Program-made: the position numbers and the translations under genes | Notes under the pieces: generated by a model | Seen by the model: the letters and a program-made list of their open reading frames with translations, nothing else | Databases searched by the model: none | What the model was told of the DNA's origin: nothing | Assembly (NCBI RefSeq): GCF_036226505.1 | Contig: NZ_CP108484.1 | Location: 5,146,001-5,210,000 of the forward strand | Source of the DNA: Kitasatospora sp. NBC_01246 | GTDB taxonomy: Bacteria > Actinomycetota > Actinomycetes > Streptomycetales > Streptomycetaceae | Reading direction: 5' to 3' | DNA length: 64,000 nucleotides | Part shown: in pieces, positions 58,601 through 60,701 of the stretch | Layout: each line of letters begins with the position of its first letter | How positions within the stretch are numbered: position 1 is the first letter of the stretch

Positions 58601-58640
58601 CAAGCGCAACCCGCGGCCGGCCATCAAGGGCAGCAGCTGA
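40296..58640 (+). CDS. Giant (6114 aa) type VII-associated multi-domain polymorphic toxin
   Basis: One uninterrupted 18.3-kb frame encodes 6114 residues. In order: a WXG-like helical start (1-110, turn RIEGEAAEAFKKEW with Ile for Trp); hydrophobic helices (about 115-200); four 16-aa repeats (255-318); amphipathic helices; a Pro-rich linker (590-880); a long charged helical region (880-1505); Glu/Lys/Pro repeats and a polyproline block (1510-1716); a GT-B-like region (1735-2280); a metzincin-like protease (His2490); an OTU-like protease (Cys2650, His2806); an ART-like module; an ART (Arg3554, STS3575-3577, QSE3632-3634); a caspase-like module (His3936, Cys3987); a DUF3626-like region; peptidoglycan-binding-like repeats with a cysteine protease (Cys4996, His5067); a second caspase-like module (His5221, Cys5264); a glutaminase-like domain (Cys5583, His5629, Asp5644); and a deaminase (Glu5878, Cys5932, Cys5935). 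Export by the adjacent ESX machine and action on other cells are inferred. The ATG follows GGAGG. Confidence 0.9.
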   Translation: MSHSSIHVSPGVAKFFHIITGMPWPESDEGLLRDVRDDYLALAQDLPKLSEYILAAVQTCNTRIEGEAAEAFKKEWGRFTSSDPAADPLRNAAGLCTQLAELAGKVANTVEYTKWMAIGQLVQLIIEIAFAIAWSIFTGGASLVALEWKKILTRQFLIQLLKKLAQLIALHAFGGIVGGLILDSIIQGIQFKRGDRHEWDTELTKQAAIFGALSGAIGGPLNLLGLGLGKLLGPRLAKLFVQSALNDVIKGLAGGALKGAGKELGEGAAAGALKGIGKGLGEGAAAGALKGVGKELGEGAAAGALKGAGKEAGQGLGHLLGNEAAERFARGISTLLKENAQYLSKGFKAGRKVGAATGEKFVRQLGELFEKELKQELGSKLAREMGEQVGKQFVQHSLKTVAKESSQEALKEALENLAKDAGKVALTPELKLLVEKIPELAGGVNKMNKMFYLGHVLGSQIESGINQYLTEGIYNTIYNGEWQASGMSFVGGFMMGGMRHMIMGLASPLTLRYADFVRGLESSRVTPESGNNYGYLHPLTFLSVISNMGGYSAPLPVPRPGHIDQIAGTRLSGGDGASLKSGAGSLPSVLGSGSHHPAENGEGVLADPRGKTSHTSSVDGGWDPKAPARPVETQSRGDGRTGVPGSSSASPAAPGHRDGAAPSPAPRTRTGGGPESPETPRSENPRPENAGAGERGRTATASADASNQGSTKPQPQAPAPDPARRTTVVDEHAEPPLSEPRNATGGPGGAGGRAGTDNGPQPQPQSPANGDRSTAPVPPPLRTSTDGPGDATAPTPPGRLDPNRPDVPAEGSKTPDSKGPEPRTPDVPVADPNRPAPNGPVPPAAPPRGPRPDGPTDPHDPDGPPVPLTTHTPSGHAYHRVDAPEHAKVPAGDERRTAWQDKQQELAERHDTVLAEAEAKEALHSEVEEHLIEGHAELPRELRALTGPGTDAWRRTAADVQSDIEARPHEREEILAGAADRLELAGARELALRIAVTRFDHLLTERGLDPAATGGDHPGAEIRREVSERFRSDAERDISQLYATRADLTPERNALATRALEHRLRRAAGDLDVRQARATQTARIERAVEDAHADWKRENLSESDRALLDAVGVPKDARVSEEARDQVAEAMRERLAEVHGRHQERTALDADENEPGTGRRDEDTFLTIEDENGDGLAPSDPTRRGRDRLEADFRDVFESHRGGLSHDFTVQAVRETVLNRSIDAVKDAVGAWKTSAPEQFGAEALSALGLAAGPSEGAVAAARAQLARLTDRAVTEHTAADRDPARLKEELDRLTDPAEINRLLALHGAREEALRVAEDTARTKVPHDLGGPDTADGSGRGTATAASVETALGRPARGSRTDRSEPPASAAARRVREGYTERIRAAFEENFRSLLRDADADHKAGLPERLEQWRLERELLTEGLDRHVAFERAVLPAREHAAAGYDRLAESRKVSDETVQELKTRYGGEFFDAYKDHWGPEDLNGEHWRGHEAANENVFGRRPSEERPEPRPEAETKPEVKPEAETKPEVKPEAETRPEAETKPEAETKPETKPEPTPVPGPLTPSGPLVRPRDSVREPSSGTKRDGVRPEGHELAEQGDRRPHTPAPEDGGPATAGPSQERARPTLLTTGQDHEGTGSRREVQEPVHQVPAGKERQATEDAVYPVAQRTPAQAPPPPPPPPPGGPLAPPPPGGPPPPPPPGGPLAPPVPGGGAGQPVAAPFVPVPSHGPVQEIREQHRAEDEQHLAALPPHTGGTPTVSSADAALGHQLSERYPRISLVDPGSPGSGHQVAFLRVLEGLARMGYSGEVHLTFARGKAPFYAERLGRSADVAHPRRSYELFHSPWTGIHQGMRVTAHPAGAPLDVAYNPVARRIAADVETYWKYFAWSGARPEGAWLDSSRPSAPVRSRYLGDNPQIQQDFRDSVMREDNRDRPISPDQHLTSDVLTAGAQSSGQGRTLTVFAALDAPHGGDTAGYFEQNLTSSLREMTGEQDPDVLVLQPFLWDSHPRQIRRGDDVLAELWHDQGATVTYPFRPQPVPEDLPGHVRDHWPTATGADDPVPDLVADLLRRAQNSEIRLATAYYGDSIDGTVRHRDMATRMEAALREVPGPPRPSVVVLLGAGPNERQNPAELLAGLRGLSDAPSDDRGAHQLRLGRVEPAVMELFERYSTLVVTEGANTWQEILTLATPGISARPGGETRPWTLAPNGTPSQGGHRIGEASAALATGNTAELATFLHDLDNPTGEVREYLDAWRDSLSADANDQFRSAVEQLLGQPEPPAGGNTAAATAVHQPAQAPAGPAAVPPPVREPGPVAPPEGAGTVLPASSWADIRTSAPPARMETVRFDPLVRGQGGPGAIAGPGVREQYEARQLSLGGLHGADTTISYDARRFEVRPGHWVTEFTLNLHLQGPDGRPLPAHEATRMLDRVRSVVDERFNERFRLPGGDQVHLRVDGTPDAAGAHQTVTVVPGRERSDQFTWSDESPPGVLLHEALHYLGLPDEYVEPAAKPGDAFALRRRDRWAGENGVMGTSAHRDDFTVLPRHLERIEDVLRSGPVLRDLPLGQERPRPETVDAPPTQRHPETVEAPLTQRHPETEGSGALTPTGSATRAGDVATSRAPNAPAPVHESRVNVLDGGRLYHVVDVPGDGDCLLHAVLAGARELAGWQHGDLTVNGLRELASQWFRSDAGAVLRHNADNTGQRPQDRLEPDERTRTWQVYRSPGDEQPSTLSADQLGNLRMSDLYDMGLRNRSLWNTSFYDQAPVIIAHALGIHLVVHQGNTRAAYNSDVQGREVHVYRDPGEGLAAHYSALRPDTRAPVAVETTRPVDPQVANELAGRVKPDMVVVTMEPGQPVFRVTDAVTLRGYLIQGKIGAVKNKEGWSQLGPGLYTGHDFGHAAAYSDTLSNLPVVMEFALSRGATGLKVENITQNWTDKEVPQTLAKYDFLTDGTQFKFHPRFYDGLLREGTQPADKQSGLRIAGLKVKEGEALWNHYRTEDFVPEFDGYLIKAHQDKAAQHPRSQDAPGPLRGPDPVPMNAVLDAAPPASPGDLRRIAYREHAEAFERRLATHLLQREDVQREVKKVVDLAWAMTTGDKDKVKFGSRSTGTTGMVGTDRHLLQEVVDRGNLRERMALLYNGYTSNHFAKLVRQRQLPRPEQLTRERADRHDIGAEVVNPLTAEIKKVYGELLKGPVGESQQEAPFGSFRTDEPYGPVIDRIRDDYTQRRSEQIGDWNRKQIVEGAQKAAERRARSILETDRNPLDVNPPLGRGEWYSAVDKDGRLGWQPGAKSFHYKLGSKFQQDAHESGGLVVSGTSGTAFGMLQAVKELARTKEGRAALADMKAEPVDFELLRLGLLGWMVESDDHTFHEIMTGSRLFSESLTPEERADPNLARTDLAYNDTYHRYRFLAPLTEHELRTDVAPEGRFPDEHLVGDWSLDDLADPHPDPDPDPDRVPDPGGDLHRPAGAPPVPVDPVAVDLARRHLTAAAENPALREFMGRIRNGAFTSKRDDEGMLRVREGERYESLLGDVQAFLDHAQAIQPAGAQATEGSLNLYRAVRMDPQGRERDVFTELLPSSTSFDRQFVQDWMANGGGADNYALFEIHVPLSHPMLALSFPPGHARAENDPAPVNENQSEVTLGPSHLRVIAREEDGRFHVIRVDTDPMSVDDIRAEVANSSSSMSMPDAFQAFSRFFSEGSLRTAYPHDLKPHHRVTESWSADGLQKTVRIEHPHEQLSGQFLEVTISHQGESVSVLWRSSEDTPPDGGEPYRRDPLVYRAATIGEVSGSLRGQNLATNPSFESLDLPYDWFDFDGEFETQDVPSVLDHGSDRLEPFTEGELVTHAIVGEDGVTVGRSFHTGEDFGLRRETHLNFPSERTAAENQVANPDFAPQRAVRPDGGFDWAAVHRGENKPGERDGDDADVQVPWDPKSKPYFANLHGAGNWLKVAVRTPAGTEGYKSVSYRDFGGMLNRRASLSARAEESPVVLLACKAGLSSVNLGLIADATGRTVHATTGKTYVAKEADGSTRLVQLRRPGQDRPEFVTVHPTGKDTGGDPGTAAHRTVTETTAAHGTDENTPTVPTVIDAHDEITVLAEHGESTASPAQDGNARPPLDGGPMRLTDHPSDVPMRMPGPDALDPFRAERAGDQLGDLRRRLADLPEGSPERRQLQREIDRTQERLRSAFTTFLDHDGSDLAAAARVREQEIEQLRTQTPTPGTWQEDHRRRQLDTLELEVRALQAELDRHALDTESKQRMVPSARDLALVAHLREPQKHPLEDGAHESALLDRLTGARVDWTALHPVQAAALVMVERKAMAFEQRDRALLTERLTAPTGEWRWAAKYPRDTPEAVDRLITDVENHMRDTMYIATNFHFDQPLNANRQTTFGTSGRGLGGWGSKSKTLLDKLMADKQGLFRNAWETGASQAAVVPSRRGGVEEHFGYAPALRRSHDTRHLYQDTGSDDSRFKPAKDDRGLLPKYGALVSDLQPFGVARRYGAFALHWSDDIRGRVTHTPNDSWTAREKGALSVTSDSHLLPLLLWGEPAMVERVFGEATGFRHDPDFGARMLTEGMDTNSYFETQIHGPLSWRDLRHVVISHQRPSDTPVPRRDQQLPTRERAEEIADKLRAFAAKKGHTFTVELRPAGTMPERNRPQDVLVPTAAPAPAPQPHPGAGAGLTTSGNDQVHSTAEQLVGQPEPPAGGNTGATTAVRRPAQAPPVPAQAPPVPAQAPPQSAPLPPAVQPPAVQPPAVLPPAVLPPAANRDVPATRTGLRMASGAFVGDEGRNNNRPADVLALNRRLEDLGAVAPDRAEQVRQDTEPLQRRIEARARNRNAPPLRLPVPPATVEPLVRATAEHLASPLVPEHAGALGLTLSASVGPGGANHRADVTAVGRRLHDLDLLADSDRGALDHPADGGALPPPVLDALLTLRADHLAGCFDLPAAEGGRQLAQAMHGLSERGVVLDWRASGALDLERTAFADWALEGPADQPPPFAQDTTLNCWESVLLTAHTAGLINWDRIHDLYAADLTGPQWTANLIAGLLPHTRTTYDANDPHTPLPRAGDIVVFGRGDHVAVATGRTDEHGAPRLLSFGVSPKDDPAEVNRVIELSAPDLYVGPAEFGPGPWSEHPAPDQVASQESAESAHPEAALTTVPDAGHFGPGPEHTPAADPPVTGRRGELREALVHHEASGAYRLDDPAVGEQARRRMAGTLDRFPADDRFLTVAMHTGPDGVPRWQNTRVTEGEVADLLASLYEQRAWDGNKPVQLVACSSAREGETSFAAGVLRELRLRLPGLDLEVYAPSGLAWFAPPVSGPFRSDPHGPGALVVARQVAFDSAGRPVLVEGGGWVSLTSPRDASPDAPPVVRTVGAHLPVNGTLPPRSEPAPEGYTVIPDRSAPNGSQLASHSDAVAFSGRRRKGGIADSDSSSDSGSDPGEGPSSGKRVRPNDPSDSDEEMVSDDDTGSELADSAEDYRDLLRVVGRRSDQLAALWGRAEVGNAPDAVFTRIRAERDVLTAVQNVGLVHSVRAADALLGLLNHETENRRQDLTDRRDALAEHAVPLPSADRFQALHTEVMGRYNPEGGNLAQNCEFRAHALSELIAAADPGIGRQHLAKVWAYPATEHGRLHPDHEWNHHVAVLVETAGESRVIDPLLFPDRAVRLADWQAVLAMPGQGAPLTHRAPWEFFGAPDREGRLDTESAALIDGATRQQIDGWKRQGPTSVDGAHVFGDADAKSTDAKSTESKSTESRSTDALTSDLVEMALSGKRTAADADGEGKPEEATEGKGKDRAEDTAEDTVVKPDPDTVEVARAVLDDSLLAPLFAGTDVTKTYAVIGLELKGDKSWQTTEAVTNGRDESINGSRSLQAADRWAQENGLRTQRYDAEVKGLAKAYQQMKDWGFAPVPSSGKPPEKAALRPGAQLPPQPEGVLTVLSSRGTCASCKEVVKDFREAFPKVSTYVGYTIAAKQKSTSSDQERMYTRDGKEVPGTIEYGWKQTSRLNSTSAYLPKGKDIAFKYFPAKDGEAAWNERLADRAAEEAAAARRAAEAEALNVIDGAVRPKSAERVMKFVEDYTGTEDDFVTQLDKHMKSGFLAWKLTPELRAALPLWFKRNPRPAIKGSS
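41058..41249 (+). repeat. Four 48-bp (16-aa) coding repeats
   Basis: Residues 255-318 of the giant protein: GALKGxGKELGEGAAA appears three times almost perfectly, and a fourth copy diverges in its second half. The Gly/Ala/Lys pattern suggests an amphipathic or membrane-active helix. Confidence 0.93.
44826..44960 (+). repeat. Glu/Lys/Pro tandem coding repeats
   Basis: About residues 1511-1555: repeats built from PEAETK and PEVK units form an extended charged linker. The DNA is correspondingly repetitive. Confidence 0.9.
45318..45440 (+). repeat. Polyproline (FH1-like) coding tract
   Basis: About residues 1675-1715: runs of up to nine prolines are separated by GGPLAP and GGP units. It is a stiff linker preceding the first enzymatic-looking region. 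Confidence 0.9.
45498..47135 (+). other. Putative GT-B-like glycosyltransferase region of the giant toxin
   Basis: About residues 1735-2280. An early Gly-rich strand-turn (DPGSPGSGHQVAFLRVLEGL) and a later VVTEGANTWQEILTLATPGI resemble the two Rossmann-like halves of GT-B transferases such as MurG. This is a by-eye resemblance only; donor and target are unknown. Confidence 0.4.
47103..47181 (+). repeat. Duplicated linker, copy 1
   Basis: 79 bp encoding EQLLGQPEPPAGGNT and what follows. It matches 54348-54426 without gaps and with about nine mismatches by my count. The copies flank a block of nine recognisable modules. Confidence 0.9.
47283..47975 (+). other. Metzincin-like zinc protease domain of the giant toxin
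   Basis: About residues 2330-2560. LLHEALHYLGLPDEY supplies His2490, Glu2491, His2494 and, after Gly2497, Asp2500 as a likely third ligand (HExxHxxGxxD). GVMGTSAH, some 40 residues later, fits a Met-turn. The preceding beta strands fit the upper subdomain of a metzincin. Confidence 0.72.
47999..48082 (+). repeat. Short Pro/Thr coding repeats
   Basis: PETVDAPPTQRH, PETVEAPLTQRH and a partial third PETE form the linker between the metalloprotease and OTU-like domains. Confidence 0.88.
48183..48740 (+). other. OTU-like cysteine protease domain of the giant toxin
   Basis: About residues 2630-2815. VPGDGDCLLHAVLAGAREL has the OTU DGDC box (Asp2649, Cys2650). The central SFYDQAPVIIAHALGIHLVV corresponds to the strand-helix before the His, and AAHYSAL supplies His2806. 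Spacing of about 155 residues between Cys and His fits OTU deubiquitinase-like proteases. Confidence 0.8.
48783..49325 (+). other. ART-like module A of the giant toxin
   Basis: About residues 2830-3010. LRGYLIQGKIG, then GPGLYTGHDFGHAAAYSD and the strand PVVMEFALS, resemble the GxGxYxTxxxxxAxxYA layout of some ADP-ribosyltransferase-fold toxins. Catalytic residues cannot be assigned with confidence. Confidence 0.35.
50763..51275 (+). other. ADP-ribosyltransferase domain (R/STS/QxE) of the giant toxin
   Basis: About residues 3490-3660. Arg3554 in LNLYRAVRM, the PSSTSFD strand (Ser3575-Thr-Ser3577), and NENQSEVTLGPSHLRVI with Gln3632 and Glu3634 form the complete R-S-E triad. The QxE variant is typical of enzymes that modify Asn, Arg-independent Rho targets or guanine bases rather than Arg. 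Confidence 0.78.
52038..52430 (+). other. Caspase/C80-like His-Cys module 1 of the giant toxin
   Basis: About residues 3915-4045. His3936 in FANLHGAGNWL and Cys3987 in SPVVLLACKAGL, followed by an IADATGRTVHATTG segment, have the order and 51-residue spacing of caspase-fold (clan CD) peptidases such as the MARTX processing protease. Confidence 0.55.
53283..54215 (+). other. DUF3626-like region of the giant toxin
   Basis: About residues 4330-4640. The sequence of short blocks FRNAWETGAS, LLPKYGALVSDL, RRYGAFALHW and YFETQIHGPLSWRDLRHVV follows the order seen in DUF3626 proteins. No activity is established for that family, and the match is by eye. Confidence 0.4.
54348..54426 (+). repeat. Duplicated linker, copy 2
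   Basis: 79 bp encoding EQLVGQPEPPAGGNT and onward, matching 47103-47181. It continues into proline repeats (PPVPAQA and PPAV units, to about 54570). Confidence 0.9.
54588..55625 (+). other. Peptidoglycan-binding-like repeats plus papain/NlpC-like protease of the giant toxin
   Basis: About residues 4765-5110. Two segments with the pattern VGxxGxNxxADVxAxxRRLxDL (near 4775 and 4885) resemble peptidoglycan-binding helical repeats. Then Cys4996 in TTLNCWESVLLTAHTAGL and His5067 in RGDHVAVATGR follow at papain-like spacing. Confidence 0.55.
55818..56285 (+). other. Caspase/C80-like His-Cys module 2 of the giant toxin
   Basis: About residues 5175-5330. His5221 in FLTVAMHTGPDG and Cys5264 in KPVQLVACSSAREG, followed by LEVYAPSGLAWF, repeat the arrangement of module 1 with 43-residue spacing but little sequence identity. 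Confidence 0.55.
56958..57335 (+). other. Protein-glutaminase-like domain of the giant toxin
   Basis: About residues 5555-5680. Cys5583 in AQNCEFRAHALSELI, His5629 in EWNHHVAVLVE and Asp5644 in SRVIDPLLFPD follow the Cys-His-Asp order and flanking residues of protein-glutaminase/deamidase domains. Confidence 0.72.
57472..57540 (+). repeat. Lys-Ser-Thr tandem coding repeats
   Basis: About residues 5726-5748: DAKST, DAKST, ESKST, ESRST is a 15-bp unit repeated four times in the linker before the C-terminal toxin domain. Confidence 0.92.
57663..58250 (+). other. Nucleic-acid-deaminase-like C-terminal toxin domain
   Basis: About residues 5790-5985. RYDAEVKGLAKAY carries the catalytic Glu5878 of a (H/C/D)AE motif. 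VLTVLSSRGTCASCKEVV carries Cys5932 and Cys5935 of the zinc-binding CxxC, and FREAFPKVSTYVGY is the next strand. The pattern matches bacterial toxin deaminases of the BURPS668_1122-like group. A helical tail of about 125 residues follows. Confidence 0.7.
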
Positions 58641-58689
58641 CCGGCTCCGCGCCCCACCCGGTGAACACCGCCCGCTCCGGGCGCCGTTG

Positions 58690-58711
58690 CCCCGGGTGGG
58701 GGCACCCGGGG
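58690..58711 (+). terminator. Stem-loop between toxin and immunity genes
   Basis: Perfect 9-bp GC-rich arms (58690-58698 and 58703-58711) without a U tract lie 50 bp after the toxin stop, just before the ribosome site of the next gene. It could be a weak terminator or an RNA processing/stability element. Confidence 0.45.
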
Positions 58712-58741
58712 GGCGGGGCCGACAAGCGAGGGAGCAGGACA

Positions 58742-59185
58742 TTGGATCAGCAGCAGGAGCACGAGGACGTCGGGGAGTTCCGGCTGGCGGCGGTGTTCGA
58801 CATGGTCGACCCGGTGACCGGGCCGGGGTTCTCGGACCGCGCGGTGGTCGAGGACGCGACGGAGCGGGCCGCGCTGGCCGGGTACCTGCGGGCCGGCGCG
58901 GAGGTGCTGATGACGCCGATGCTCATGGACGACATCTTCGACACCTCCCGGCAGGGCGCCGTCCCGCTGAACTACCGCACCGACGGCGAGTGGATCTGGA
59001 CCGACACCGTCACCTACTACCTGGAGGAGTACGACATCGCTCCCGAACCCGGGCTGCTGGCGCACCTGCGCGAGCGGGGCGACGCACGGCCCCAGCCGGA
59101 CGCGGCGACCCTGGAGCGGGCGGCCGACTTCGTCCTCCACCCGCCGCAGCCGGCCGAGCCGGCCTGGCGCCCGGACACCGACTGA
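58742..59185 (+). CDS. Probable immunity protein for the giant toxin
   Basis: A 147-aa acidic cytosolic protein without signal or membrane segment. It starts LDQQQEHEDVGEF. A conserved-looking core, GEWIWTDTVTYYLEEYDIAP, is followed by LLAHLRERG, the kind of short acidic alpha/beta fold seen in immunity proteins encoded next to deaminase toxins. The TTG at 58742 has GAGGGAG seven bases upstream; the upstream frame is not credible. Its position right after the C-terminal toxin domain, on the same strand, is the main argument for an immunity role. Binding to the deaminase domain is inference. Confidence 0.65.
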   Translation: MDQQQEHEDVGEFRLAAVFDMVDPVTGPGFSDRAVVEDATERAALAGYLRAGAEVLMTPMLMDDIFDTSRQGAVPLNYRTDGEWIWTDTVTYYLEEYDIAPEPGLLAHLRERGDARPQPDAATLERAADFVLHPPQPAEPAWRPDTD

Positions 59186-59299
59186 ACCCCGCGTGCCCCG
59201 CCGTCCGTGAGTTCCTAAGGGACGGCTGTGTCGGGCGGCCGCTGCGGCCGGGACGGGCCGTCCCGGTCGGGTGTCGTTGTCGAGAGCCAGGAGGCCCGG

Positions 59300-60595
59300 G
59301 TGGGCAAGGTGCGCAACGGACGTGAGAGTCAGCCGTCGGGCGGGGGCGTCCAACTGCCCGCCGTGGCATGGGCGGTGCCCGAGCCGGCCGAGGAGGCCGG
59401 GCAGCCGGCGGAGGCCGCGGCCGGGCCCGCGCGGCGGGCGCCCGCCGCTGTGGGCGCCGCCGGGGCGATGCCCCCGGTCGGGGAGAGCGGCGCCGCGGCG
59501 CCCGGGCAGTCCCGCGCCGGGGTGAGCGCCGTGCCCGCACCGGCGGGAGCGGCCGAGGAGGAGGGCGGCCAACGCCGCCTCCCCAAGTCGATGGTGGCCG
59601 CCGCGGTGATCGCCGGCCTCGTGCTGGTCGGGGTGCCGCTGGCCCTCTCCGGGTTCGGCGGGGACGGCCCCCACCCCCCCGGCGCCGACGGCCCGCCGCC
59701 CGCCGGGTACTCCCAGCCGGACGGCGGCGGCGACGGCTACGTGCCGGGCCCCGACGCGCCCGGAAACCCGCCCGGTAACCCGCCCGGCGACCAGCCCCCG
59801 CAGCCCGGCCCGCCGGCCGACGGCCCGGCACCCGGGGAGGGCGTGGTCCCCGCCGCCGCCGGGGCCGCCGCCCTGCCCGACGCCGTCCAGGCCCCCGACC
59901 CGGGCCCGAGCGCGCGGCCCACCGGTCGTCCCGCCACCGGCACCGCGGCGAGCGCCCCCGCACCCGCCCAGGGCGCCGGACAGAGCACCGCCCAGACCAA
60001 CGGACAGGCCGCCGGCACGCCGCAACCCCAGCCGCCCGCCGCCGAGCAGCCCGCCGTGCCCCCGGCCAAGCCCACCCAGCAGGCGGCCCCGCCGCCCCCG
60101 CCCCCACCGCCGACCTACTACGCCGTCGCGGGCCCCGGCTGCGGCGGGTCCACCTCCATGCAGCTGAACGGCTGGTACGACAAGGGCCAGGAAGGCTGGC
60201 GTCGCAACTCCGGCGGCTACACCGGCGACGGCTGCGGCGGTGGCTTCAGCTCGGTGCCGATGTCCGGCGACGCGAACGACGACAAGAGCAACTCGGTGGT
60301 GTGGACCTTCACCACCGGCCCGGTCACCACCGGCACCTGCAACCTGTCGGTCTTCGTGCCCGACGGGGACATCAAGGCGGTCGGCGGCGCCCCGACCTAC
60401 TACACCGTGCAGGACAGGTCCTTCGAGGTGAACCAGGTCGCCCACCGGGGCCAGTGGGTCTCCGCGGGCACCTTCCCGCTCAGCGGCGGAAGGATCGCCG
60501 TGGTGCTGCACAGCCGCGGCAACGACTGGAAGGGCGGCACCCAGACCTACGCCCACCACGCCGCCTCCGCTGTCAGGGCCAACTGCACCGGCTGA
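59300..60595 (+). CDS. Membrane-anchored protein with golvesin-like C-terminal domain
   Basis: A 431-aa protein. A disordered Ala/Pro/Glu-rich cytoplasmic N-terminus (1-90) is followed by one transmembrane helix (about 97-117, MVAAAVIAGLVLVGVPLAL) and an extracytoplasmic Pro/Gly/Ala-rich stalk (about 120-270). The globular C-terminal domain (about 272-431) has CNLSVFVPDGD and GQWVSAGTFPLSGGRIAVVL, the strand pattern of golvesin-like/Xly carbohydrate-binding beta-sandwich domains. Four Cys could form disulfides. The GTG at 59300 has AGGAGG five bases upstream, preferred to the GTG at 59228. It probably presents a wall- or glycan-binding domain near the secretion complex (inference). Confidence 0.78.
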   Translation: MGKVRNGRESQPSGGGVQLPAVAWAVPEPAEEAGQPAEAAAGPARRAPAAVGAAGAMPPVGESGAAAPGQSRAGVSAVPAPAGAAEEEGGQRRLPKSMVAAAVIAGLVLVGVPLALSGFGGDGPHPPGADGPPPAGYSQPDGGGDGYVPGPDAPGNPPGNPPGDQPPQPGPPADGPAPGEGVVPAAAGAAALPDAVQAPDPGPSARPTGRPATGTAASAPAPAQGAGQSTAQTNGQAAGTPQPQPPAAEQPAVPPAKPTQQAAPPPPPPPPTYYAVAGPGCGGSTSMQLNGWYDKGQEGWRRNSGGYTGDGCGGGFSSVPMSGDANDDKSNSVVWTFTTGPVTTGTCNLSVFVPDGDIKAVGGAPTYYTVQDRSFEVNQVAHRGQWVSAGTFPLSGGRIAVVLHSRGNDWKGGTQTYAHHAASAVRANCTG

Positions 60596-60701
60596 CCCGC
60601 GGCCCGCACCACCGGCGGCCCATCGACCGCCGCCCGTACCACCGCCCGCACCACCGCCCGACCAGCGTCACCGCCCCACGAACGACGGAGGAGAACGCCC
60701 G

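Noticed and set aside
40296-58640. Giant gene as a modular polyketide or peptide synthetase
   Set aside because: No ketosynthase, acyltransferase, adenylation or carrier motifs; the N-terminus is WXG-like and toxin-type motifs occur instead.
50595-58742. 2715-aa open frame antisense to the giant toxin gene
   Set aside because: Very long antisense frames are common in 70%+ GC DNA. Its translation is Gly/Arg/Val/His-rich low-complexity sequence with no family motif, while the plus frame carries many intact motifs.
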